Shown: positions 44,601 to 54,598, counted from the first letter of the stretch. The stretch is 64,000 nucleotides of DNA from an uncultured Gemmatimonadales bacterium (GCA_937919655.1 CALFPJ010000023.1:1-64000), one strand, 5' to 3'. Numbers and translations: made by a program. Notes: generated by a model not told the origin, from the letters alone.

Positions 44601-44932
44601 CGTTCACGCACGTTCAACATCGCAAAGTCCATATCGGTGCCCCACGCGAAGCGCAGCGTCACCAGACTCACGCCCTCACGAGACACAGAGGTCACCCGCT
44701 CGACCCCGGGAACCGCGGCGGCCTCGCCCTCGATGCGCTCCGTGACCAGTCGTTCGACCTCGGCGGGTGCTACGTCCGCATAGGACGTGTAGATCACCAG
44801 CCTGGGGTAGCTCACGTCTGGCAGGAGGTCGATCGGCAGGCGGACGTAGGAGATGCCACCTAACAGAATCACCGCAAGGAAGAGCATCCACACGGCAACT
44901 GGCCGTTGGGTTGAGACGCCAGGAATCGACAC
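41633..44932 (-). CDS. RND-family efflux pump subunit (first pump of operon)
   Basis: The 1099-residue pump starts VSIPGVSTQRPVAVWMLFLA at a GTG one base after the tolC stop, and has the same RND architecture as its neighbour. Motifs include VGMLVDNSIVVLENIFRH in helix 4, IVVNDAIVKVDYINQCRT in helix 10 and IYTSYADVAPAEVERLVTER in the first periplasmic loop. An extra loop of about 60 residues with hydrophobic helices (WAMTWLLLSPFRALRW) follows helix 6. Two distinct RND subunits with one adaptor recall MdtBC, which assembles as a mixed trimer; that comparison is an inference. Confidence 0.92.
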   Translation of the reverse strand: MSIPGVSTQRPVAVWMLFLAVILLGGISYVRLPIDLLPDVSYPRLVIYTSYADVAPAEVERLVTERIEGEAAAVPGVERVTSVSREGVSLVTLRFAWGTDMDFAMLNVRERMDNVRDALPESATRPAILRVDPESEAIMTLSVAGGSDLWQTKEMAETVFRRRLEQLDGVAQASVTGGLDREIQVEIDPRLLDAYGLTLQTISTALDQANVSAPGGTILQGRYRYPLRTLGEFQTVEEIASVVVARQAVGAGAGATGANGFRVIRLRDVGRVIDGFADRESIARYAGAEAVGILVFKESGANTVTVARDVEDVIEELAGEYPAMHIDVADNQAGFISDSISNVVQALVFGGLLAFLVLFLFLRDPRYPVAIALAIPISVVGTFALMEAAGVSLNIMSLGGLALGVGMLVDNSIVVLENIFRHKEELGEDSQTAATVGAEEVQSAITASTLTTISVFGPIIYVEGVAGELFKDLSLAVAFSLVASLLVALTLLPSLAARFAGGGAGVTTEPIPAAPRPKGFFRTVAWAMTWLLLSPFRALRWAWRLGVDLLKFWGTGIGRTLGTLFGPMLDAFDRSFDRFAARYHLALEWSLTRPAYVLLGSAAALLLTFSAGTFLPRDLLPHVDQGAFGIRLELAEGTALDATLEAAIRVESVALADPDIAAVFSNVGRDVQAYADGEEASGLHTASFQVRVREGAVTEVVAERMRGLAATFPPGALSVETGQATALGTMLGGSEADVAVRVRSQNLDEAFDVAELVRARLAQVAMISNVRVGTERGQPEIQVEIDRAACASYGIDPRLVADVVDRSMRGNVATEFVDFDRKIDVVVRFPEDQRYSRATLDGLRVQGVPIRELVHIREALGPAQVRREDQARVVPVYADVVEGGLDQAIVAIQASLSDIPPSRTVRLDVGGENEEMRRSFRDLAFAFALALILVYMILAAQFESFVHPITILVAVPLALVGAVAALVVTGQGLNTMSLIGGVILVGIVVNDAIVKVDYINQCRTRGLALRDSILEAGRVRLRPIIMTTVTTVLGLLPMGLGLGRGSDLRAPLAIAVIGGLLVATALTLIVVPVVYQTVEVARLRLVGGLAAPEAAVAGE

Positions 44933-44933
44933 G

Positions 44934-46346
44934 TCAGCGCGCTCCCGGAGCTGCCGGTGCGGGCGAGAGACCTGCGCCACCCCGCACTCGTGTGCCCACC
45001 GCCTCTTCCAGACTCAGGAGCGCATCTACAAAACTGTGCCGAGACGTGATGACCTGGCGCCGAGTGGACGCCTCCTGCTCAAAGCCTGAGCGGAGGTCCT
45101 CGAAGCTCCGAGTGCCGATGCGGTATTCCTCTCTGGCCAGGCGGAGCGCTTCCACTGCGATCTCGACCGAACGTTCCGCGAGCCGCAGTGATTCCCACTG
45201 ATTGGACAACTCGAGTAAGGCACCTCGAACCGTCTCTTCGATGCGGAGACGGGCCGCCCTTTCGGCTTCCATGTCGTTTTCGAGCTGGACGGAAGCGCGC
45301 TCGATCGACTGTTTGTTCTGGAAGTAGTTGTTGAACATCGGGATCGAAAACTGCATGAAGAAGCGACTCTCAAGCTCTTCGTCGAACGACACGTCAAAGA
45401 GCGACTGGCCCTGCGGAAGCTGGGTCCGACGGTAGACGTCGATCCCCATATCGATCGTTGGCCACCAAGCGTTGTTCGCCTCTTTGACTCCGAGCATCGA
45501 CGACCGCACCGAGACGCCTGATTGAAGCAATTCTGGGTTCACGGTCAGCGCAGACCGCGCGAGGTTGTCTGCGTCCAGGCCTGAGGGGTCAAAAAGCGGC
45601 AGCGCCGAATCGTCGAGCGAGATCGGGCCGATCTCTTCATTCCCGAGTTGTGTTCTGAGGGACAACAACGCCCGTTCGTGACGGGTCCGCTGTTGCCGCA
45701 GCTCGAAGGCCTGTTGCTCGACCGCCAACTCCGCGTTCAGAACGTCTACTCGCGTCCGGAACGCCAGAGAGAAGAGTCTCTCAGCGACGTCGAGATCGAT
45801 CTCCCGCGCGGCGAGCAACTCCTCCTCGACCCGCAGCAGGTCGCGCTGTTCTACAGCGTCCATATAAAGTCGCTGGACCTGCACCTGCAGGTCCGTAAGC
45901 GCCCTGACCTCTGCAATGTTTCGACCTTGGTTGGTCAGCGTCTGCCGCTTGTGCGCCTGAAACAGCGATTGGCCGCGGATGCTCCATGAGAGATTCAGGT
46001 TTTGGTTGGTGCTTGAGAAGTAGTTCCAGGCGGCATCGGGGTCGTCGATCGGATTACCGAAGTTGTCCTGAGCCGTGCGCTGGAGGTTCCCGGTAAATGC
46101 CGTGTTGAAGAGCGACAGGCTCGCCTGCGGCAGAATCTGATCGAGCCAGGTCGTCCGCATCTCGATCCCGTTCAGCGAGATGTTGTTGTTGGCCTGTCGA
46201 TATGTCGGGTTACTTCCCACTGCGACGTCCAAGGCATCATCGAGCGTGAGCCGAAGTGTGTCGCGCGATTGGGCCGCCAAGCCCGGCGCGGCGAGCCCAG
46301 CCGCCAGACAGCAGGCGGTGGCCAGGAGAAGTGATTTACGCATCAT
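44934..46346 (-). CDS. TolC family outer-membrane protein
   Basis: The 470-residue protein has a signal peptide (SLLLATACCLAAGLAAPGLA) and the two-repeat helical organisation of TolC, with NPTYRQANNNISLNGIEMR near the N-terminus and long coiled-coil stretches (TDLQVQVQRLYMDAVEQRDL, LAREEYRIGTRSFEDLRSGF). It forms the trimeric outer-membrane duct for the adjoining RND pumps. The start overlaps the adaptor gene by 4 bp. Its stop is followed after one base by the GTG of the first pump. Confidence 0.93.
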   Translation of the reverse strand: MMRKSLLLATACCLAAGLAAPGLAAQSRDTLRLTLDDALDVAVGSNPTYRQANNNISLNGIEMRTTWLDQILPQASLSLFNTAFTGNLQRTAQDNFGNPIDDPDAAWNYFSSTNQNLNLSWSIRGQSLFQAHKRQTLTNQGRNIAEVRALTDLQVQVQRLYMDAVEQRDLLRVEEELLAAREIDLDVAERLFSLAFRTRVDVLNAELAVEQQAFELRQQRTRHERALLSLRTQLGNEEIGPISLDDSALPLFDPSGLDADNLARSALTVNPELLQSGVSVRSSMLGVKEANNAWWPTIDMGIDVYRRTQLPQGQSLFDVSFDEELESRFFMQFSIPMFNNYFQNKQSIERASVQLENDMEAERAARLRIEETVRGALLELSNQWESLRLAERSVEIAVEALRLAREEYRIGTRSFEDLRSGFEQEASTRRQVITSRHSFVDALLSLEEAVGTRVRGGAGLSPAPAAPGAR

Positions 46347-47551
46347 CGGCCCGGTCTCCCGCCCGACGCTTCGACATTCTCGACCAGGCGGATCGGGGTG
46401 TCGTGGGCCAGGTAGTGGTGTCCATCGACCAGCACGATTTCGCCAGGCTCGACCATGCCCTGCTCCAAGCCCTCGCGCATGATCTCTACGTGGGTGTCGC
46501 TCTCACGACCGGTATTCACGTAGCGCCACTCGGCAACTCCGTTGCTGCCCTCTGGCGAATACACGAAGAGCATCTTCCTTCGCGTCCCTTCACCCCGTTC
46601 GAGTATCGCGCTTCTTGGCACCATGACCCGGTCCGGGAGCGCCTCTGCGTCGAGTGATACCTCCGCATACATCCCCGGCTTGATCCGATGATCCCGGTTC
46701 GCCAAGAGTACCGTGATCCGCCCCGTGCGACTTTCTGGATCGACCACGGGGTTGATGGTCTCGATCGCCCCCTGGAACACCTCGCCGGGGTAAGCCGCAA
46801 ACACCACGTCGGCTTTGCGCCCCTCCGACAGGAAGCCCAACTCCGCCTCGAGGACTTGGACCTCGACCTTGATCGGGTCCAGGTCCACAACCGTCATCAG
46901 TTCGGTCCCTGCGGTTACGTACTGGCCTGGCACCACGCTTATGTCTGCAATGCGGCCCCCGAACGGGCTCGTCACCTGCGACCGCTGCAGGCGGAACTCG
47001 GCCTGGCGGAGGTTGACTCTTTGCTGCTCAAGGCCGCTCCGCGAACGAGCGATTCGCTCGCGCTCCGCGCGCACTGCGGCATCCTCCAACTCATCATCGA
47101 AGAGAATCATCTGCCGGTAGTCGGTCTCGGCAGACAGCAGGTCCGCGCGAGCCTGGTCGACCGCCATGGCGTATTCCGTGGTATCGATCTGCATCAGCGC
47201 CGCGCCTTCCCCTACGCGCTGGTTCTCTCGCGCGGAGACGCTCTGAACCACTCCCTCCACCTGGGCGCTGATGGTCGCTCGCTGAAACGCCTCTGCCTGC
47301 CCGGCAGCCCCAACACGAATCCACAACGTGTCGCGCAAAACTTCAGCGCCGCTCACTGGCTGCGGAACATCTGCCGAGAACTGGCTCCCCCCTGTTGTCT
47401 CCGGGAGCTCGATGCCGGTTGAGTCTGCTGCTGCCCCGTCGGCTGTTTCTGTGCCCCCTAGTCCACCCAGTCGCCACCACACCCCGGCAGCTAGGACACC
47501 CAAAAAGAGGACTACGGTCACCAAGCTCAGCGTGCGCCTGGAAAAGCTCAT
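46343..47551 (-). CDS. RND periplasmic adaptor (membrane fusion protein)
   Basis: The 402-residue product begins with an anchor helix (TLSLVTVVLFLGVLAAGVWW) and a 40-residue linker. It then shows the HlyD/AcrA layout: lipoyl half (GQAEAFQRATISAQVEGVVQ), a helical hairpin with long coiled-coil residues, SPFGGRIADISVVPGQYVTA closing the lipoyl domain, beta-barrel, and membrane-proximal domain (YAEVSLDAEALPDRVMVPR). It links pump and TolC. It opens the four-gene efflux operon. Confidence 0.93.
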   Translation of the reverse strand: MSFSRRTLSLVTVVLFLGVLAAGVWWRLGGLGGTETADGAAADSTGIELPETTGGSQFSADVPQPVSGAEVLRDTLWIRVGAAGQAEAFQRATISAQVEGVVQSVSARENQRVGEGAALMQIDTTEYAMAVDQARADLLSAETDYRQMILFDDELEDAAVRAERERIARSRSGLEQQRVNLRQAEFRLQRSQVTSPFGGRIADISVVPGQYVTAGTELMTVVDLDPIKVEVQVLEAELGFLSEGRKADVVFAAYPGEVFQGAIETINPVVDPESRTGRITVLLANRDHRIKPGMYAEVSLDAEALPDRVMVPRSAILERGEGTRRKMLFVYSPEGSNGVAEWRYVNTGRESDTHVEIMREGLEQGMVEPGEIVLVDGHHYLAHDTPIRLVENVEASGGRPGR

Positions 47552-47732
47552 TATCGATCCCCGAAATGCTTTAGTGTGGGTGGCCGCGTCGGGTCGCCCG
47601 ACGGGGCCGCCATGTACGGAGCATAGGACGCTGAAGGAGGGCTACAGCGTTGCACCGACACCTGTAGATGATCCCCTGGGGGCGCCGAATCAAGCTTCAT
47701 CGGACGGGGACCGCCAACTATATGGTCATGTG

Positions 47733-48977
<1,245 letters not shown>

Positions 48978-49085
48978 GAACTACCTCGTGCAGTTTGCGG
49001 TGCGACCGGCTGTAGGTCGCGGCTCGGCTAATCTATTTGACGCTGTGCACCGGACCAAGCTGGAGGTGGCCGGTGAGCCCAACGC

Positions 49086-49119
49086 GACGCGGTGGCGCGA
49101 ACGCGCCGCCCATCCCACC
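49086..49119 (+). repeat. Solitary repeat tail upstream of tRNA-Ser
   Basis: This 34-bp segment (palindromic GCGG..GGCGC and GCGCCGC core, then CATCCCACC) closely matches the ends of both 188-bp repeat units downstream at 49419-49451 and 49606-49638. It therefore marks a third, partial copy of that element on the other side of the tRNA gene. Confidence 0.7.
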
Positions 49120-49186
49120 GGATGGACGCCCCCGCTTGAAGGCTAGCCCCCCCGCGGTGATCTTTTGGCCCCGAGCATTTCTCGGA

Positions 49187-49270
49187 GGAGAGGTGGCAGA
49201 GCGGTTCAATGCACCAGTCTTGAAAACTGGCGTCCGCAAGGACTCGTGGGTTCGAATCCCACCCTCTCCG
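49187..49270 (+). tRNA. tRNA-Ser (UGA anticodon)
   Basis: The 84-base gene folds as a class II tRNA: acceptor GGAGAGG/CCTCTCC, D arm, anticodon stem CCAGT/ACTGG with loop CTTGAAA (anticodon TGA, reading UCA), a long variable arm (CGTCCGCAAGGACTCG region), T arm GTGGG-TTCGAAT-CCCAC, discriminator G. CCA is not encoded. A small hairpin (CCGAG..CTCGG, 49171-49185) immediately precedes it. Its last 15 bases recur twice downstream. Confidence 0.95.
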
Positions 49271-49443
49271 TTGTAAAGAACAAATGGATAAAGACGACCA
49301 ACTCTGGCTCTCTCATCCAAAATGTTCGAACCCACGCGCGTTTCGAAGAAACGCGCCAGTGGGTTTGAGCCGAGCGGGCATCCCCACGACCGCGAAGCGC
49401 CCCCCCCGGTCCTCCCGCGACGCGGCGGCGCACTGCGCCGCCC
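49256..49443 (+). repeat. 188-bp tandem repeat, unit 1, beginning in the tRNA-Ser 3' end
   Basis: The unit begins with the last 15 bases of the tRNA gene (ATCCCACCCTCTCCG) and runs to the next copy of that same 15-mer at 49444. It contains a strong hairpin at 49324-49370: GTTCGAACCCAC and GTGGGTTTGAGC arms with inner perfect arms GCGCGTTTC and GAAACGCGC. The outer arms resemble the T arm of the tRNA and its complement. No convincing coding sequence or promoter is present; the open frames here encode no recognisable protein. Confidence 0.85.
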
Positions 49444-49630
49444 ATCCCACCCTCTCCGTTCTAAGGGACAAGTGGATCAAGGAGACCAACTCAGGCTCTC
49501 TCATCCAAAAAGTTCGAACCCACGCGCGTTTCGCAGAAACGCTCCCGTGGGTTCGAGCCGAGCGGCCAGCCCGACAACCGCGAAGCGCCAACGAAGCGTC
49601 CCCGTGACGCGGCTGCGCAACGCGCCGCCC
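49444..49630 (+). repeat. 188-bp tandem repeat, unit 2
   Basis: The second copy is 187 bases long and is roughly 75-80 percent identical by eye to unit 1. Its hairpin lies at 49512-49558, with one mismatch in the inner stem and GTGGGTTCGAGC as right arm. It ends at a third, partly decayed tRNA-end sequence (ATCCCACCCTCTA, from 49631). The stretch from there to 49717 shows nothing further. Confidence 0.85.
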
Positions 49631-49717
49631 ATCCCACCCTCTATCGGCCAACAAGTCCATACACCACGACGCGTTCCACGCCTAGCCCGTCGACCTGCCA
49701 GGGATCCGTCATTTCCA

Positions 49718-50341
49718 TCACCCGCTCCCCTTCCCGATCACCCAAGTCGTCATGGCTCTCATCCCTTGCACGTTTGTGGTCTTCAACGGATCCAGCAGCC
49801 TTCCACCGAGTTCCGCCGTCAACCTCAGGAGATAGGCCTCATCAACCAGAAATCGATCTGTCCCATCTGGCAGGGTGAATCGGCGGCCCTCAGACCGTAC
49901 GACTCGATCCTCGATACCAATGCTTGAGGCAAGGCGAGCGAATAGAACCCCTCCCGCCGAGACGACCCGCCACATTTCGCCAAGCATTGTCTCGAAATGG
50001 CGCTCGTGGTCGGCGAAGTGAAGTACCGCGCTGGAAATCACGAAGTCGAACGAGGCATCGGCGAATGGCAAGTTGGTCACGTCTGCGACCTGGAAGTTCG
50101 CCTCCGGGAGTGCCGGGGCGACCGCACGGGCCAGCGCCCGGATCTGCTCAACCTGTTGTGGGTCCGAATCAATACCGTGGACGTCGGCGCCGGCACGCAT
50201 GAGGTAGTGCGCGTTCCTGCCCGGACCACACCCAGCGTCCAAGACCCTCATGTCCAGGGTCAATCGACCCCGCTGTAGTTGATCGAAGAGGTAGATGTCG
50301 ATGTGGCCGAACTGGGCTGCTATTTCTTGCGGGCCGTGCAT
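49718..50341 (-). CDS. Class I SAM-dependent methyltransferase
   Basis: The 207-residue product has the SAM-binding motif I VLDAGCGPGRNAHYLMRAGA, motif II-like acidic HGIDSDPQQVEQI, and DVTNLPFADASFDFVISSAVLHFA, as in Methyltransf_11 proteins. The substrate is not predictable. The ATG at 50341 has GGAGG four bases upstream and is preferred over a GTG at 50365. It diverges from the thioredoxin gene. Confidence 0.87.
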   Translation of the reverse strand: MHGPQEIAAQFGHIDIYLFDQLQRGRLTLDMRVLDAGCGPGRNAHYLMRAGADVHGIDSDPQQVEQIRALARAVAPALPEANFQVADVTNLPFADASFDFVISSAVLHFADHERHFETMLGEMWRVVSAGGVLFARLASSIGIEDRVVRSEGRRFTLPDGTDRFLVDEAYLLRLTAELGGRLLDPLKTTNVQGMRAMTTWVIGKGSG

Positions 50342-50520
50342 ACCACCTCCACTCGGTCCAGTCACTCACCGCGGCACGCGGCCGCACAATGGCAAGCTAG
50401 TGTGGTGCCGTGGCCATCTGCTAGCCAAGCGACGGCCCCGCCCCATCTCTCGAAACCCGTTACGACCGTCGGGGATTACATTTCAGCACCAACGCCGCGT
50501 CTAGATCATTGCGAAAGCGC

Positions 50521-51114
50521 ATGCCCGAACCCACGTCAGGACCGACTCCCACAAGTTCCAAACGCCTCCTCGTCTGGGGCGAACGCCTCCTCACGGTCGG
50601 ACTCCTCGTGTTCGTGGCCTACCGACTGGGACCCCAGATGGGTGCGCTCGTCGGCGTGTCCAGCGACGAAGGGCGGGAGCCGGTCTACGAAGTCACCACT
50701 TTCGACGGGCACAGAGTCCGCTCAGCGGACCTTCTCGGCCAGGTCGTCGTGGTGAACTTCTGGGCGACATGGTGCGGACCCTGCAAGCTGGAGATGCCGT
50801 CGCTACAGTCCCTGCATGAAGACAAGGCCGACCTCGGCGTGGTCGTCCTTGGCCTATCGACTGATGTGGGCGGCCAGGCTGGGATCGAGTCCTTTCTCAG
50901 CGAGCGAGAGATCACCTATTCGGTGGGTCGGGCGACGCAGCAACACCGGCAGGCGTTCGGCGGTATCCACGGGACCCCGACCACGTTCATCATCGACAAG
51001 ACAGGTGTCGTCCGACATCGGGTCGTCGGCTACTTCGCGCCCCCGGCGCTCCGCGTCGCGGTGAACCGACTCCTCAATGAGGAGCCGGTCCCCGCGACGC
51101 CAGATGGCGACTAG
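50521..51114 (+). CDS. TlpA/ResA-type thioredoxin-fold protein, membrane anchored
   Basis: The 197-residue product has an N-terminal membrane anchor (LLTVGLLVFVAYRLGPQMG) and a periplasmic thioredoxin domain with VVVNFWATWCGPCKLEMPSL, active site WCGPC near residues 83-87, and the cis-Pro in GTPTTFIIDKTG. TlpA-like proteins reduce disulfides in cytochrome c maturation or other exported proteins. The ATG at 50521 follows a TTG at 50509 that is a less likely start. Its TAG overlaps the purH TAG tail-to-tail (CTAG). Confidence 0.9.
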   Translation: MPEPTSGPTPTSSKRLLVWGERLLTVGLLVFVAYRLGPQMGALVGVSSDEGREPVYEVTTFDGHRVRSADLLGQVVVVNFWATWCGPCKLEMPSLQSLHEDKADLGVVVLGLSTDVGGQAGIESFLSEREITYSVGRATQQHRQAFGGIHGTPTTFIIDKTGVVRHRVVGYFAPPALRVAVNRLLNEEPVPATPDGD

Positions 51115-52742
51115 TGGCGGAACAGACGCCGCGAGGTGAACACCATCGCCATACCGTGCTCATTGGCGGCGGCAATCACTTCATCATCACGAATCGAGCC
51201 ACCCGGCTGAATTACGGCTTTGACCCCGGCAGCGGCAGCAGCGTCGACGCCGTCACGGAACGGGAAAAACGCGTCTGACGCGAGTACCGAACCCATCAGG
51301 TCGAGTCCGGCATCGGCCGCCTTTCGCACGGCAATCTTCGATGAATCGACTCGGCTCATTTGCCCCGCACCTATGCCGAGGACCCCGCCGTTCCGGGCCA
51401 TGAGAATCGCGTTCGACTTCACACCGAAGATCGCGGCCCAGGCGAACCTGAGGTCGTCCCACTCGGCCGCCGTCGGCTCGCGCGTAGTCGCGACGGACCA
51501 ACTCGCGTCTTCAACGGCGTAGAATGGCGGAACAGGCGGCGTCTGCACGAGCATGCCGCCGTAGACCGAGCGCAGCATGCGCGCCTCAGGCAGCCTGCCC
51601 CAAGCGGCCAAGAAGCTCTGATCTTTCACCTGTGCGGTGGCGAGCGCCTGAGCTACCGGGTCACCCGTGGGCAACACTACCGGCCCTGCCGGGAAGGTCA
51701 GCAGGCGCAGGTTCTTTTTTTGCGTCAACGTGGCGAGAGCCTCATCCGAGTAGGCCGGGGCCACCACGCACTCAACGAACAACTGCGATATCAACTCCGC
51801 CGTCTCCGCATCAACCGGCCGATTCACCGAGATCACAGATCCGAACGCGCTGGTCGGGTCCGTAGCCAGGGCTTTTGTGTAGGCCTCGGCGAGCGTATCC
51901 CCGATGCCCAAACCACAGGGCGTCGTGTGCTTGATAATGCAGACAGCAGGTCTCGGAGAGAGCGCGAATGGAGAGAGGGACAGGAGTGCGCCGTCTAGGT
52001 CGAGCAGGTTGTTATACGAGAGGCTCTTCCCGTGGATCTGCTCCAACGCGGACACGCCCGCGGGTGCGTCCGGTCCATAGAATGCCGCTTCCTGATCTGG
52101 ATTCTCGCCGTAGCGTAGGGGCTGGACCTGCTTGAGTGATACATCCAAACGCTCGGGAAAGGCCTCCCACTCCCCATCCTCGAGGAAGTCGGCCACCGCT
52201 TGATCGTACGCGCTGATATGCCGGAAGACCTTGGCGGCCAAACTTCTCCGTAGTGAAGCGTCCTGCTCACCATCCAGCGCAGCGATGACGGCCGCGTAGT
52301 CCTCCGGATCCACCACCACCCACACGTCTTTGTGTGACTTGGCCGCAGCCCGAATCATGGTCGGCCCACCAATGTCGACCTTTGCCATCGCTTGGCCCAC
52401 AGTGACGTCGCCCTGCGCCACGGCCTCACGGAACGGATACAGGTTCACGGCAACGAGATCGATCGGCCCGTAGCCCTGCTCGACAAGCGCCGCCATGTCG
52501 TCCGGACGATCGCGTCGCGCGAGCAACCCCGCGTGAATGGCGGGGTGCAGCGTCTTCACCCGCCCCTCCATCATCTCCGGATGACCGGTGACCTCGGACA
52601 CACCCGTGACCTCCAGGCCGGCCTCGCGCAACGTGTGCGCAGTCCCCCCTGTGGAGAGCAACTCCCAGCCACGCGCAATGAGCGCCTGGCCGAGTTCTAC
52701 GATGCCGTCCTTATCGGATACGCTAAGCAGCGCCCGCTTCAT
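51111..52742 (-). CDS. purH: Bifunctional IMP cyclohydrolase / AICAR transformylase
   Basis: The 543-residue protein has the MGS-like cyclohydrolase domain ([51 protein letters not shown]) and the AICAR transformylase domain ([44 protein letters not shown]). It performs the last two steps of IMP synthesis. The ATG at 52742 with AGGAAGG upstream replaces a longer frame start. It lies 37 bp after purN. Confidence 0.97.
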   Translation of the reverse strand: MKRALLSVSDKDGIVELGQALIARGWELLSTGGTAHTLREAGLEVTGVSEVTGHPEMMEGRVKTLHPAIHAGLLARRDRPDDMAALVEQGYGPIDLVAVNLYPFREAVAQGDVTVGQAMAKVDIGGPTMIRAAAKSHKDVWVVVDPEDYAAVIAALDGEQDASLRRSLAAKVFRHISAYDQAVADFLEDGEWEAFPERLDVSLKQVQPLRYGENPDQEAAFYGPDAPAGVSALEQIHGKSLSYNNLLDLDGALLSLSPFALSPRPAVCIIKHTTPCGLGIGDTLAEAYTKALATDPTSAFGSVISVNRPVDAETAELISQLFVECVVAPAYSDEALATLTQKKNLRLLTFPAGPVVLPTGDPVAQALATAQVKDQSFLAAWGRLPEARMLRSVYGGMLVQTPPVPPFYAVEDASWSVATTREPTAAEWDDLRFAWAAIFGVKSNAILMARNGGVLGIGAGQMSRVDSSKIAVRKAADAGLDLMGSVLASDAFFPFRDGVDAAAAAGVKAVIQPGGSIRDDEVIAAANEHGMAMVFTSRRLFRH

Positions 52743-52779
52743 GACCCTTCCTTGTGTTAAGTGTGTGTTTACAAACAAT

Positions 52780-53424
52780 CTAGGCGCCGTAACCGCGGCC
52801 GGGCGGCACGACGAGCGGGCCGGGATCGACCCCGCGCCGCAAGGCGGCACAAACATGATCCACAGCGATCGGATAGAGGCGATGTTCGGCCTCGAGCACC
52901 CGCGCCGCCAGCGACTCCGGGGTGTCGTCTGGCCGCACTTGAACCGGCCACTGCCCTACGATGGCACCACGGTCGTAGACCTCATCCACGTAATGCACCG
53001 TCGGGCCCGAAGCCTTTGCGCCGGCCTCGATCGCAGCCCGATGAACGTGCATGCCGTACATGCCTTTCCCTCCAAACTCGGGCAGAAGCGCGGGGTGCAC
53101 GTTGAGAATCCGATCGGGGAAGCGGGCAACGACCTGGGCCGGGATCAAGCGCATGTACCCGGCCAGGCAAATCAGGTCAGCGTCCGCGGCCTCAAGCCAG
53201 GCCAACGTTTCGGACGCGACCTCGGCCGTGTCCCGATCCTTGGTCCGTATCACCGTCGCCGCGATCCCCGCGCGGAGGGCCCGCTCAAGCACGCCCGCGT
53301 CCTCGCGGTTGCAGATCAGCCCCACGATCCGCCAATCGCCGTCCGCGGACACATGATCGACGAGCGCCTGAAAGTTGGTCCCGCTGCCAGACGCAAAGGC
53401 GACCACATTGAGCGGCTCCTTCAC
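52780..53424 (-). CDS. purN: Phosphoribosylglycinamide formyltransferase
   Basis: The 214-residue enzyme shows VVAFASGSGTNFQAL, the catalytic Asn-His-Asp set in LNVHPALLPEFGGKG and YDRGAIVGQWPVQVRPDDTP, and CLAGYMRLI, all standard for PurN. It transfers formyl from 10-formyl-THF to GAR. The GTG start overlaps the stop of the MBL gene (GTGA). Confidence 0.96.
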   Translation of the reverse strand: MKEPLNVVAFASGSGTNFQALVDHVSADGDWRIVGLICNREDAGVLERALRAGIAATVIRTKDRDTAEVASETLAWLEAADADLICLAGYMRLIPAQVVARFPDRILNVHPALLPEFGGKGMYGMHVHRAAIEAGAKASGPTVHYVDEVYDRGAIVGQWPVQVRPDDTPESLAARVLEAEHRLYPIAVDHVCAALRRGVDPGPLVVPPGRGYGA

Positions 53425-54074
53425 GCCATATCACCCCGGTAGTGCGGCACCAGAAACGGATTGCCGACCCGTTCATGCCCGACCGTGGTGGGCGGGCCGT
53501 GCCCGCTGTACAGCACGGTATCGTCCGGCAAAGTGAGGACTTCCTCTCGGATCGACTTCATGAGTGTCGAAAGACTCCCGCCGGGTAGGTCTGTTCGACC
53601 AATCGACCCCAAAAACACAACGTCGCCAGAAAGCGACAGCGCCTCGTCCACCCCCACAAAGATCACGTGTCCGGGTGCGTGCCCAGGCGTGAAGCGCACA
53701 TCGAAGGCACAATCGCCAAATGTGAAGCGTTGCCCATGGATGAGTTCGTGGGTCGGGGTCGGCTGAGCCTTCGCGGTTAGGCCGAACATGGCCGCCTGGC
53801 TGGGAAGGGCCATGTAGAGCTCAAAGTCGTCCTTGTGCAGCCAGATCGGCACCTCTGGCGCCACGGCGCGGATCTGGTCGACACCCTCGATATGGTCGAG
53901 GTGCGCATGCGTCAGTAGAATCGCGTCGAGGACGAGCGTCGAGTCACGCAGTGCGGCGGCCATGCGACCCGCAGCTCCCCCAGGATCGACCACCACCGCA
54001 TGGCTCGTCGCCGTGCAGACCACCAGGTAAGCGTTCTGACCGAACCCTCCGCCTGTGAAGGTCCGGACGTCCAT
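53421..54074 (-). CDS. Metallo-beta-lactamase-fold hydrolase (glyoxalase II-like)
   Basis: The 217-residue protein has the metal motif ILLTHAHLDHIEG (HxHxDH), further ligands in FTPGHAPGHVIFV, SLSGDVVFLGSIGRTD and the closing His in VLYSGHGPPTTVG. This matches GloB-type or persulfide-dioxygenase-like hydrolases; the thioester or other substrate is unknown. The ATG at 54074 is preferred to the GTG just before it. It leads into purN by a 4-bp overlap. Confidence 0.9.
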   Translation of the reverse strand: MDVRTFTGGGFGQNAYLVVCTATSHAVVVDPGGAAGRMAAALRDSTLVLDAILLTHAHLDHIEGVDQIRAVAPEVPIWLHKDDFELYMALPSQAAMFGLTAKAQPTPTHELIHGQRFTFGDCAFDVRFTPGHAPGHVIFVGVDEALSLSGDVVFLGSIGRTDLPGGSLSTLMKSIREEVLTLPDDTVLYSGHGPPTTVGHERVGNPFLVPHYRGDMA

Positions 54075-54134
54075 CACGTCAGCTGAGTCCGAGCCAGGAA
54101 GGGGACTTCATGCCACCAAGAAAGCCAGAGCAAA

Positions 54135-54461
54135 TCAAACCGTGAATGAGCTTCCACAACCACAACCGCCACTCGAGTTGGGATTCCGGAACGTGAAGCC
54201 CTGACCCATGAAGCTGGTGACATAGTCGATTTCCACGCCCTCGAGATACTGGGCAGAGAACGGGTCGATGAAGACCTTTACGCCCTGAATGTCCACGACT
54301 TCATCATCACTCTCAGGACCGTCCTCGACATTCAAGCCGTACTGGAAGCCAGAACACCCGCCGGGGAGCACTGCCACGCGCAAGCCTGCGTCTCCCTCTA
54401 CCCCATGTTCTTGAATGAAGTCATGGACTTTTTCCGTCGCTGTAACCGTGAGCGTCACCAT
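54135..54461 (-). CDS. erpA: A-type iron-sulfur cluster carrier (IscA/ErpA)
   Basis: The 108-residue protein has LRVAVLPGGCSGFQYGLNVE and a C-terminal GGCGCGSSF with the three family cysteines that hold or hand over Fe-S clusters. ErpA is the best guess, with IscA or SufA as alternatives. It may serve IspG and similar enzymes. The ATG at 54461 has GGAGAAG upstream. The 137-bp gap before it (54462-54598) shows no clear feature. Confidence 0.93.
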   Translation of the reverse strand: MVTLTVTATEKVHDFIQEHGVEGDAGLRVAVLPGGCSGFQYGLNVEDGPESDDEVVDIQGVKVFIDPFSAQYLEGVEIDYVTSFMGQGFTFRNPNSSGGCGCGSSFTV

Positions 54462-54598
54462 GGTCAGGACTTCTCCTACAAGGGGTGTGGTACCGTGCCG
54501 CGATTGATCTTTGCGACTCTACTACCCGCTTCGGTTATCGGGGTTTCGGACCGATCCGCAGAGGCGAACCCAAAACCTATTCAGGGTCGAAAAACCGG

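Noticed and set aside
49284-49607. ORF across the tRNA-Ser repeats
   Set aside because: It runs through both repeat units in frame by chance; hairpins and tRNA remnants explain the sequence.
49256-49630. CRISPR-like array
   Set aside because: The units are 187-188 bp without short regular spacers, and they include hairpins and tRNA ends; no cas genes are present.
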